A stretch of DNA of 64,000 nucleotides. It comes from Gammaproteobacteria bacterium (GTDB taxonomy: Bacteria; Pseudomonadota; Gammaproteobacteria; Pseudomonadales; Azotimanducaceae). The DNA is taken from NCBI GenBank assembly GCA_026707045.1, contig JAPOXO010000088.1, positions 17,729 to 81,728 of the forward strand. The letters are read 5' to 3'. Positions within the stretch are counted from its first letter, which is position 1. The number at the start of each line of letters is the position of its first letter. Positions 8,095 to 16,742 of the stretch are shown in pieces. The notes under the pieces were generated by a model that saw only the letters and a program-made list of their open reading frames with translations, did no database searches and was not told the DNA's origin. The position numbers were made by a program, and so were the translations under genes.

Positions 8095-11067
8095 TCAATT
8101 TGGCAACGTGTATGAAACGACCATCTTAAGCCTTCGGTTTTTGGGATTGTGCGTAAAGCCATCGTACCCCTGCTCCCAATTTACGAACGGCGGGTCCTCG
8201 TCAAGTACGTTGAGAATTCCAAAGCTCAAGTCAAGTCCTTCAATCCTTGGTTGCCATCGTGCCATGACATCCAAAGTCATTTGAGAGTCGATTTCATTCC
8301 ACTGCGATCCTGCCTCCGTACGGTCTTCATACGAGGAGATGTAGTTTAAGTAGCTCACTATTCTCAATTGATCTCGATCTAGTGCCGCCGACACTCTCAT
8401 TTTCAGTTGAGGGATCGGCGGTGCAATCGGGTTAGGCTGGTTCAGAAAGCCTGCGCCTTCCGTTTCCTCAATAATTGTTTCGCCGAAAGCAATGAGTGGC
8501 TGCACTGTGTAGGTATTCACGCGAGTTCCCTCCCAAGAAAACGACACCTCTCCATACTCAGTGTTCCAATACTTGGAAGCGTGAAAGTCTATTCCTGTGG
8601 TTTCAATTCCTGGCCAGTTCACAAGGTCGACCCGAATTCGTTCGATTGAAACTCCGCTGCAAGGGTGGAAGTTGCCCGGGCACCCAATATGAGATTGCAC
8701 GAGCGACCTTGTTGCATCGTCAACGTAAAGTCGTGAAATGGCCGCATGTGGTATTGGACCGATCAGGTCTTTGAAATCGTACGACCAATAATCAGCAGAT
8801 ATTTCCCAATCACTGGCTCGTCCGACAATTCCAATGTTGTATGTAATCGCGGATTCAGGATCCAAGTCTTCAGAGCCGTAGGTGTCTACTGGTTTGTATA
8901 TGTCTGCTTCTGCAACATACTCGAGAGTTGTTAGCGGCTGAGTATTCAGATCGTCGACTGACGGGACGCGAAAGGTTGACTGTAACGAAGATCGTACAGA
9001 AAAGGTCTCAGAAATGTTGAATCGGACCGCAACTTTTGGATCAAGACTATGTGCAACTCCGTATTCTTCGTAGTCGATGGCAAACTGAATCTTGACCTTG
9101 TCATGTGGATTGCTCGCCAGCTCCGCAAATATTCGATTTACCGATTGTTCGGAATCGTAGGGGAACGTGCCGACTGTGAAAGAAAACAATCCGGGAGTTG
9201 AAGCACATCCCCGGTCATCGGGTACGTAACAAGGATTTCTAGAGAGATCTGCTGGTCTGTTCCCGACTGAATCGACCTTGAAAGCCCTGAATTGATAGCC
9301 TACCGCGTACTCAAGCCTTTCAGGGATGATTTCACCACTAAGGCTTGAGTCAATAACAAAGAGCAGTGCTGTGCTTTCTTGTGTGACAGTCTCAAGAATC
9401 CAATCCAGCATAGATCGATCATTAGCGACTGCGGGATCAAAATTTGGATTGGGCTGCCTTGAGTACAACGAACCCCATTGTTCAGCGTTGGGCAAGGCTA
9501 CACTGAAGGGGTTGTAGTAGTGGCAGTTGCCCTCGCCAGCTTCGACACCCGCCGGAATCGAGCCCAGTCCGATGTAGGAGGGGGATGTGGGGTCGGCTAC
9601 AACGCCCACGCCGCAGTCAGGTCCTCCAAATCCTCGAAATGCCAGAAACTTTCGGTAGCCATATTCGCCACCTGTTTCCATGTGTCCGTCCGAGGACGAA
9701 AAGGACACAGCTACATCGTAGTTGGCGAAAAATTGATCCACGTCAATGACGCCTTCTAATGCACCGGCAATTCTGAAAGTTTCCGAATTGCGCTCGAATA
9801 TTCTCCCGCCACCGACGTTTCCAAGCAATCTACCGTAGAAATACCAGTCTTCCGTATTGCTGCATTCGCTGATGATGTCGCCGTACGTTTCACAAAATGA
9901 AATCCGTCCCGGATGGTCCGTCGCTACGAGCTGAACGCCGTCAAACTGAGAACGAGGAGGATACGACGGAGTCGTCAGCCAATTTGGAATGTCGGCGTAA
10001 GCCCAGAGCATTTCGACATGCCAGTCCAATCCGTTCTCCAACGTTCCATTTCCTTCGACAAATAGTCGATTGTGGTTCATTTCGTCGATGATGTTGTCGA
10101 ACTGCGCGTATCGGAATCTGCAAGTATTGAATTCGGGATAGTTGGGGAATAGCTCGAGATGACCGCCAAAATTCTCGCACTCCGGATCTACAAAGTGGGG
10201 TAGTCCTTGCAAGGTCGTGATAAATCCTTCTATGTCCGTGGGAACTGGCTCGGAAGGAACGATAAATGCGCCGGGATTGCCCCAGAAGGACCAGCCTCCG
10301 TCACCACTGAAGGGGCGAACCACATAGTCTCGTGATGTTGGAGGCAACGCTGACCGCTGAGCTCTTTCGAAACTTGCAACCAAATGCCCAGTCTCGAATT
10401 CGCGTCCCCAAATCGCAGATAGTGTCATGTCTCCTGCATCAGCGAATTGGTCGATGTTGATAGAAAACTGCATTCCTTCAAATCCTGACCGAGTCCGAAA
10501 GTCAACTACACCCGCGATGGCGTCAGAGCCATATATGGCGGCAGCTCCTTCCTTCATCACCTGTACGTTTTCTAGCGCGATGCTCGGAAAGTTATTTACG
10601 TCGACAAATCTACCTCCGAAAATTTGAGCTGGGAGGTACACATGACGCTGGCCATTTAGCAAAACTAACGTACGGGACGGTCCAAGACCTCGTAGATTTA
10701 CGCTGGTTACGCTTTCAGGTACGATGTTTGCTTGTGCATGGTTGTACCAGCCCTGTCGTTCTCCTAGAACTCCAAGAGAAGCGCCAAGATTCTTGAAAAG
10801 GTCGACCAACAGTGGGCTGCCCTGATCCTCCAAGTTTTCTCTGTACAGGCTTGTAACAGCATATGGAGCATCGATTGCAGATCCTGCGATTGCCGTACCG
10901 ATTACAGTAATTTCCTCAATCTCATCAGATGCTGTGTCATCGGTTTCTTCAGTTTGAGCATTCGCCCCCAAAGAAACCAATAACAAACAAGCCAAAAGCC
11001 AAGCCAACAACTGTGGAATGAGCTTTCCAAAGATTGATGAATATTCAGGGTGAGTTTTCAGTTTCAT
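8095..11067 (-). CDS. TonB-dependent outer-membrane receptor (second large one)
   Basis: 990 residues. The start at 11067 is supported by TGAGGAA 7-8 bases upstream. A long N-terminal region ends in a signal peptide (LLACLLLVSLGANAQ). An acidic stretch, the TonB-box-like EEITVIG, a plug with VNLRGLGPSRTLVLLNGQR and the YGSDAIAGVVD signature follow, then a barrel with many aromatic residues and several cysteine pairs in loops. It ends with the strand LKMVVSYTLPN. It resembles the first receptor in layout but is clearly diverged. Ligand unknown. The gene is divergent from glutathione reductase, and the PhyH-type gene follows 213 bases downstream. Confidence 0.93.
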   Translation of the reverse strand: MKLKTHPEYSSIFGKLIPQLLAWLLACLLLVSLGANAQTEETDDTASDEIEEITVIGTAIAGSAIDAPYAVTSLYRENLEDQGSPLLVDLFKNLGASLGVLGERQGWYNHAQANIVPESVTSVNLRGLGPSRTLVLLNGQRHVYLPAQIFGGRFVDVNNFPSIALENVQVMKEGAAAIYGSDAIAGVVDFRTRSGFEGMQFSINIDQFADAGDMTLSAIWGREFETGHLVASFERAQRSALPPTSRDYVVRPFSGDGGWSFWGNPGAFIVPSEPVPTDIEGFITTLQGLPHFVDPECENFGGHLELFPNYPEFNTCRFRYAQFDNIIDEMNHNRLFVEGNGTLENGLDWHVEMLWAYADIPNWLTTPSYPPRSQFDGVQLVATDHPGRISFCETYGDIISECSNTEDWYFYGRLLGNVGGGRIFERNSETFRIAGALEGVIDVDQFFANYDVAVSFSSSDGHMETGGEYGYRKFLAFRGFGGPDCGVGVVADPTSPSYIGLGSIPAGVEAGEGNCHYYNPFSVALPNAEQWGSLYSRQPNPNFDPAVANDRSMLDWILETVTQESTALLFVIDSSLSGEIIPERLEYAVGYQFRAFKVDSVGNRPADLSRNPCYVPDDRGCASTPGLFSFTVGTFPYDSEQSVNRIFAELASNPHDKVKIQFAIDYEEYGVAHSLDPKVAVRFNISETFSVRSSLQSTFRVPSVDDLNTQPLTTLEYVAEADIYKPVDTYGSEDLDPESAITYNIGIVGRASDWEISADYWSYDFKDLIGPIPHAAISRLYVDDATRSLVQSHIGCPGNFHPCSGVSIERIRVDLVNWPGIETTGIDFHASKYWNTEYGEVSFSWEGTRVNTYTVQPLIAFGETIIEETEGAGFLNQPNPIAPPIPQLKMRVSAALDRDQLRIVSYLNYISSYEDRTEAGSQWNEIDSQMTLDVMARWQPRIEGLDLSFGILNVLDEDPPFVNWEQGYDGFTHNPKNRRLKMVVSYTLPN

Positions 11068-11448
11068 TCGTTTATTCCTCAGAAATGGAAGGGAACTTTT
11101 GGCTTTGCCAATGGATAGCAGTCAATCCATGTTCAGATTGAAAAACAGACGTTGAGCCTGAATCAAAGTCGTTTTTGGATGATTCTCTGCTACGGTTCGC
11201 TGGGATGGTGCTTTGTCTTGTGTCGTCGAAAATCGACGAGTGACAACTCAATTGATGCAGACCGACGACGCGGCTGTTGATCCAACCCAAACCAAGAACG
11301 GTGAGCGTACGCTCATTGATGCCTCTGTTGAGATGATAGCAAAATTATTGATTGAATTTCCCATATGTCTGTACGCGCACAGCCCGTAGTAGTTGATATA
11401 GGGAATTTTGTTGAAAATACAGCACTCTCGAGAGTGGAACGTGATTGA
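11068..11448. other. divergent promoter region between TonB receptor and glutathione reductase
   Basis: 381 bases between divergent genes. It contains the receptor's ribosome site (GAGGAA near 11076-11081) and presumably both promoters. I saw no convincing operator palindrome or consensus -35/-10 pair and no credible small gene. Confidence 0.5.
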
Positions 11449-12798
11449 GTGAAATACGACTACGATCTGTTTGTCATAGGAGCCGGCTCCGGTGGAGTAC
11501 GAGCTGCCCGAATGTCGGCGGGATTTGGAGCGCGAGTAGCGATAGCTGAGGAGCGTTATCTCGGTGGAACCTGTGTCAATGTGGGTTGTATTCCGAAAAA
11601 GCTATTCGTCTACGGTTCCCATTTCTGCGAAGAATTCGACGATGCCGCTTTCTATGGCTGGAATGTGTCTTCAACAAGTTTCGAGTGGGACCGTCTTAGG
11701 GACAACAAGACAAAAGAAATCGAACGATTGAATGGGGTCTACCGCGGGTTGCTCTCGGATGCCGGAGTAGACATCTTTTCAGAGCGTGCATCGTTTTTGG
11801 ATGACCATACCCTCCAAGTTGGCCAGAAAACAATCTCAGCGGAGTACATACTCATTGCAACCGGCTCCTGGCCGTATATTCCAGAGTTTCCAGGAAGCGA
11901 ATTGGCGATTTCATCGAATGAAGTGTTTTATCTTCAAGAATTGCCGAAACGAATGGCCGTTGTCGGTGGAGGCTACATCGCCGTAGAGTTCGCGGGAATA
12001 CTCAACGGTTTAGGCGTAGAAACCACATTAATTTATCGCGGACCATTATTTTTGCGCGGATTCGACGAAGGTATACGCTGTTTCGTACAGAATGAACTTC
12101 AAAAAAAGGGCGTTCGTTTGTTGTTTGACACGAATGTTCAAGCAATCCGCCAGAAAGCCGACACCCAAACCCTCTTGTTGCACGACGAAACTCGGCTTGA
12201 GGTCGACAAGATCTTGTATGCAACGGGGCGAATTCCGAAGACGGATGGTCTCGGTTTGCAGAACACTCAAGTAGAGATCGGACCTAACGGAGCGGTACTT
12301 GTGGATGATTCCTATCGAACGACGGCGCAGAACATTTACGCATTGGGCGACGTCATTGATCGCATTCAACTTACACCCGTTGCAATCGCCGAAGGGATGG
12401 CTTTCTCCCATTCTGTTTTTGGTTCGGGATCTCGCGGCGTCGAATATTCCTCGATCCCCACCTGTGTGTTTTGTCAACCGAACATAGGCACAGTTGGTCC
12501 AACGGAAGAGGAAGCTCGTGACACTTTCGACGACTTGCAGGTTTTCGAATCCTCCTTTAGACCGTTGAAACACACGATTTCCGGAAGGGAGGAACGATCG
12601 CTAATGAAACTATTGGTCGATGGAACTACGGATCGCGTGATTGCTGCGCACATGGTTGGTCCTGAAGCTGGGGAGATCATCCAAGGTATTGCAGTGGCGA
12701 TCACTGCTAAGGCGACAAAAGAGGACTTCGATCGAACTGTCGCGATCCACCCAACCTCTGCAGAAGAATTCGTGACAATGCGAACAAGAAGCCGATAG
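11449..12798 (+). CDS. gor: glutathione reductase
   Basis: 449 residues, the usual length for glutathione-disulfide reductase (NADPH + GSSG to 2 GSH, cytoplasmic, FAD). The FAD-binding GAGSGG lies at residues 11-16, the redox-active disulfide is C42/C47 in GGTCVNVGCIPKK, the NAD(P)-binding site is near VVGGGYIAVEF, the second FAD contact is ALGDV, and the C-terminal HPTSAEE carries the catalytic histidine. The CVNVGC form is the one typical of glutathione reductase within the disulfide reductase family. The start is GTG at 11449; only a weak GAGAG site lies upstream, so the start is less certain than the function. Confidence 0.93.
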   Translation: MKYDYDLFVIGAGSGGVRAARMSAGFGARVAIAEERYLGGTCVNVGCIPKKLFVYGSHFCEEFDDAAFYGWNVSSTSFEWDRLRDNKTKEIERLNGVYRGLLSDAGVDIFSERASFLDDHTLQVGQKTISAEYILIATGSWPYIPEFPGSELAISSNEVFYLQELPKRMAVVGGGYIAVEFAGILNGLGVETTLIYRGPLFLRGFDEGIRCFVQNELQKKGVRLLFDTNVQAIRQKADTQTLLLHDETRLEVDKILYATGRIPKTDGLGLQNTQVEIGPNGAVLVDDSYRTTAQNIYALGDVIDRIQLTPVAIAEGMAFSHSVFGSGSRGVEYSSIPTCVFCQPNIGTVGPTEEEARDTFDDLQVFESSFRPLKHTISGREERSLMKLLVDGTTDRVIAAHMVGPEAGEIIQGIAVAITAKATKEDFDRTVAIHPTSAEEFVTMRTRSR

Positions 12799-13061
12799 TG
12801 GTAAGTTCATACATCGCGAATTGTTAGCAATTCATTGAATGAAGAACCACGAAACCGCTAGTTGAATTTGCGAGCATAAACCGTCTTTTTGCTGAAAGAG
12901 TCAAAACAGCAATACTCCTAGCAATCGAGATACTGAATGGAGCCAAGCGTCCATTTCACATCCGTGCTATATTTAGTCCCAATTGATTGCTAGTCGCTTC
13001 TCTCGGTGTGTTGAGCCTCTCCGGGAAGATGTGCGCCAATGCATCAGAGTAGGAGGGAAAC

Positions 13062-14735
13062 ATGCAAGCATTAGGTGACTTCTTAGATTGGCTGGACAGC
13101 CTATTGGGATCGGCACTGTGGTTTCCAATAGTCCTCTTGGCTGTTGGAGTCTGGTTCACGTTTTATTTGGGGTTTCCCCAAATTCGATACTTCTTACGAG
13201 GGTGGAGAATCCTCTTGGGTAAGGAGTCCAGGTCGGGTGCTGAAGGAGATACGACGCACTTTCAGGCGTTGTCTACCGCGTTGTCAGGAACGGTGGGCAC
13301 TGGAAATATCGGAGGTGTCGCATTCGCGCTCTTCCTTGGTGGTCCCGCCGCGTTGTTTTGGATGTGGGCTACAGCGTTCATTGGAATGACTACAAAATTT
13401 GTAGAAGTAACACTATCCCATAAGTACCGAGTAAAAGACGACAAGGGCGAGATGGCGGGCGGCCCGATGTACTTCATGGAACGCAAGCTCAACATGAAGT
13501 GGTTGGCGGTCATCTTCGCCGTCGCCACCATTTTTTCTACTCTCGGTAGCGGAAATCTTCCGCAAAGCAACAACGTCGCACAAGGTTTGGAAGCGTCGTT
13601 CAATATTCCGACATGGGGCACTGGATTGGTGTTGTCTGGATTCCTTGCTCTGATTATCTTGGGTGGAATCAAGAGAATTGCTACGTTTGCGGCTCGAGTA
13701 GTTCCGTTCATGGCTGCCATCTACCTTGTTGGAGCCATTGCTGTGATTGCGATAAATTTGGATCAAATCCTTCCTTCGTTCAAGGCAATATTCTCTAGCA
13801 TTTTCACCGGAAGCGCTGCCATGGGAGGATTTCTTGGTGCAAGCGTTGCGTACGCGTTTACTAAGGGGGTAGGGCGAGGCTTGTTTTCGAACGAAGCAGG
13901 ACAAGGTTCAGCGCCAATTGCCCACGCAAGTGCAAAAGCAGACGATCCGGTTCCGGAAGGATTGGTTTCGTTGCTGGAACCCTTTATCGACACATTGGTG
14001 ATTTGCACCATTACCGGGTTGGTCATTCTTTCGTCTGGTGTTTGGACCGAGAAATTCGAGAACAACTTTGAGCGATCTTCGACGGAATTCATCGCGGGCA
14101 CGTACTCGGACTCGAATCCAGAGCATGTGGAACTGTTGCGGGCGCACCTCGGGCTGTCCCGACCCACAGGTGATCCTATACACACATTTGAGGGCGAGCT
14201 TACCGTTGACAACGGGGTCATTCAAGACACAAACATCTCAGTAATCCACCATAGATCTCTTGCGGAGGATGTGCGAGTTTCGCTTCAGGGAGAACCATTT
14301 ACTGGGGTGGTGGAGGTCGCAAATGGAATGTTGCCGGTCGAGTATTCGGTGAGTGGGAAGTCACTCATACACTCCGTTGCACTCACGGCCGAGGCATTCA
14401 AAAGGGGATTTTTTGGTGACTTTGGCCAGTATACAGTGACGATTACATTGGTTCTCTTCGCATTTACAACGGCCGTTACATGGTCCTACTACGGAGATCG
14501 AGCCATCGTATATCTGTTTGGAGTGAAGTACGTATTTGCATATCGAGTGGCATATACGGTCATCTTTTTCCTCGGTACGATTATGGAAACGTCACTTGTT
14601 TGGAAGTTCTCAGCGGTTACTCTCGTTCTCATGGCATTGCCAAATTTAGTTGGGATAACCCTTTTGAGTCGGGACATGAAACAGACTACGAAAGAGTTTT
14701 TCGGAAAAGGTGGCGAGAGAGACAAGGCCGCGTAA
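13062..14735 (+). CDS. alanine/glycine:cation symporter (AGCS family)
   Basis: 557 residues, start supported by GGAGGG just upstream. The protein carries AGCS signatures: [12 protein letters not shown] near residues 78-89 and [19 protein letters not shown] near 270. Many hydrophobic helices mark an inner-membrane carrier that brings in alanine or a similar amino acid with Na+ (or H+). Typical members have about 450 residues. The excess is a soluble insert of about 100 residues (roughly 330-440) with acidic and beta-rich sequence between the later helices. It stands alone between gor and a small TonB receptor. Substrate identity is inferred from family only. Confidence 0.88.
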   Translation: MQALGDFLDWLDSLLGSALWFPIVLLAVGVWFTFYLGFPQIRYFLRGWRILLGKESRSGAEGDTTHFQALSTALSGTVGTGNIGGVAFALFLGGPAALFWMWATAFIGMTTKFVEVTLSHKYRVKDDKGEMAGGPMYFMERKLNMKWLAVIFAVATIFSTLGSGNLPQSNNVAQGLEASFNIPTWGTGLVLSGFLALIILGGIKRIATFAARVVPFMAAIYLVGAIAVIAINLDQILPSFKAIFSSIFTGSAAMGGFLGASVAYAFTKGVGRGLFSNEAGQGSAPIAHASAKADDPVPEGLVSLLEPFIDTLVICTITGLVILSSGVWTEKFENNFERSSTEFIAGTYSDSNPEHVELLRAHLGLSRPTGDPIHTFEGELTVDNGVIQDTNISVIHHRSLAEDVRVSLQGEPFTGVVEVANGMLPVEYSVSGKSLIHSVALTAEAFKRGFFGDFGQYTVTITLVLFAFTTAVTWSYYGDRAIVYLFGVKYVFAYRVAYTVIFFLGTIMETSLVWKFSAVTLVLMALPNLVGITLLSRDMKQTTKEFFGKGGERDKAA

Positions 14736-14964
14736 CGGAATGGCACCTTCGGGTTTGTATTTTCTGGGGTCAGTTTGTCTCCTTCAGTGGGGATTGCATT
14801 TCGTTGAATTGAGTTTGAAAGAATCTCAACCAACTGTTAGTGCCTTCGCAGCAAATCTGAACTAACATCTTCGGTCTCAGTCGGAAAGTGGGCTTGTACG
14901 GGTCGTTCCGACTGGTATTCGCGCGCTAGCCGTGCGCCATTTTTCCGCGCCTGTAGGAGCTTCA

Positions 14965-16662
14965 ATGAAGTACTTGCATTTCAGTGTTTGTTTCTGGATT
15001 GGTTTGTCGTTGGCTGTCTCCGCCGAAGATTCGATGGAGGAACTTACTACCACTGAGTTTCGTTGGGTCTCCTATAACCAATTGGTTAATTCGCACTTTC
15101 TTCCTGTAAATCCGCTATATACATTCAATCGCTTCGCAAGTTTCGCGGTTGATAGTAGCCTCGGTCAGTTGCGAGTACGCGGCGCAGAGGCAAACCACCT
15201 AGGTGTAACGATCGATAACTACGACTTTGGAGATCCGGTCTCGGAATTCAACTTCACAAATCTCTCCTGTGTCGGGATCAGTAGTCTTGTTCTCAATCCC
15301 AATGCCACAGCGGGGCATCCGGCAGGGAATCTCAATCTTAGTTCCCGTCGGATGGATTCAACTAGCTGGTTCAGTCAATTTGGTTCCGACCAAACGCAAA
15401 GACACCAAATTTCAACTGTTTTGAATTCTCTCCACAATTTGACGCTCAGTCATGAAGAAACCAGAGGATTCGATGTCCGGGGCAACGGAGATCTTGATGG
15501 ATTGAGCGTACAGTCAGCCCACTATTACTATGCGGGGAATCGACAACAGATCACAGCACGCTTCTCCTCGACTCATCAGGATTACGACCAGGGACGTGCT
15601 CACTCGAAGCAGACGTTGATCGGTACGACAGGAAAACTAGCCAAAACTACGTGGCGTCTCAGTAGCAGTCTGACAGATGTGAGGTGGTATGAATCTTGGA
15701 ACAACAACACACGCGGCACCCGTACTAAGTTAAGCACAGAAACTCCGTTCGCAACATTCTGGCACTTAGATCTCGATTTGGTCTTCGACCGAAATTCGTC
15801 AAGCGTCGCTAACCAACCTCAAAACCAGTCTTTCTACCGCACCTATTTGCGGCTCCACTACCTCCGACCATTCGCGAATTGGCGAATAGGGCTATCGAAG
15901 GAGTACATTCAGGAGCAGGAAATAGACGGCACGCGCTATACCGTCGATCCGACGAAGTTAAATGTAGCTTACAAAATTAGCAAATGGGTCTTCTATTTCG
16001 ATTACGCGACGCGGACGATTAGTTTTCCTTCCATGACCGATCGCTATGGATGGGGAAAGGCTTGGCTGCCGAATCCTCATGTTCGACCGGAACGTGGTAC
16101 AAATCTCGATGTCGGAGTACAGTGGTCGTATTCTTGGGGACAGTTGCAGTTAACCCGCTTTTCCGCTGCTCTCAAGGACAAAATTTCGTTTGGACAGCAC
16201 TCCAGCTGTTCTCCCGAAGATCGTTGGGGGTGCAACTACAGCGAAAACAGTACGCGTGGTCGAAATCGTGGGGCAGAATTGAGCTGGACACACAATTGGC
16301 ACTCTACAGTCTCAACTCGCATTGCGTGGCTGAATCTCAATTCGGAGGAACGAGCTACGCAAACTGACCCATTTCGACGTTCACTACGTCGACCTGAAAA
16401 CAAGGCCACGCTGGTTCTTGCCTGGCAACAACAACCTTGGAACCTTGAACTAATCGGTACTGGCGTATCGTCCGCTTTGGATTTTGGGAATCGACATTTG
16501 TCCTCCTACCAAACTATCGACCTTCTTCTTATGCGACAGATTACAAAGCAATTGACTTGGAGTTTTTCTGGTTTCAATCTCCTCGATGAACAATATCAAC
16601 AAGCATTTGGCTATCGAACACCACCACGTCAACTGAATATGGCAATTCAGCTCACATGGTGA
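14965..16662 (+). CDS. small TonB-dependent receptor-like protein
   Basis: 565 residues from ATG at 14965, preferred over a GTG 33 bases earlier because GTAGGAG lies 6-8 bases upstream and a clean signal peptide follows (cut near AVSA). The acidic stretch EDSMEEL may hold a reduced TonB box. A compact plug (LGQLRVRGAEANHLGVTID) is followed by a barrel with alternating aromatic residues, ending NMAIQLTW with a terminal aromatic residue as usual for outer-membrane barrels. It is shorter than most receptors and lacks the YGSDAIAGV signature, so it is a divergent member. Ligand unknown. It follows the AGCS symporter by about 230 bases in the same direction. Confidence 0.75.
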   Translation: MKYLHFSVCFWIGLSLAVSAEDSMEELTTTEFRWVSYNQLVNSHFLPVNPLYTFNRFASFAVDSSLGQLRVRGAEANHLGVTIDNYDFGDPVSEFNFTNLSCVGISSLVLNPNATAGHPAGNLNLSSRRMDSTSWFSQFGSDQTQRHQISTVLNSLHNLTLSHEETRGFDVRGNGDLDGLSVQSAHYYYAGNRQQITARFSSTHQDYDQGRAHSKQTLIGTTGKLAKTTWRLSSSLTDVRWYESWNNNTRGTRTKLSTETPFATFWHLDLDLVFDRNSSSVANQPQNQSFYRTYLRLHYLRPFANWRIGLSKEYIQEQEIDGTRYTVDPTKLNVAYKISKWVFYFDYATRTISFPSMTDRYGWGKAWLPNPHVRPERGTNLDVGVQWSYSWGQLQLTRFSAALKDKISFGQHSSCSPEDRWGCNYSENSTRGRNRGAELSWTHNWHSTVSTRIAWLNLNSEERATQTDPFRRSLRRPENKATLVLAWQQQPWNLELIGTGVSSALDFGNRHLSSYQTIDLLLMRQITKQLTWSFSGFNLLDEQYQQAFGYRTPPRQLNMAIQLTW

Positions 16663-16742
16663 TTAGTGAAGTGCTGCAGTGCAGAGAATTTCTACTACCT
16701 CAATTCTCGAGAATTTCATGGATGTTCGAATCAACAACTGAG

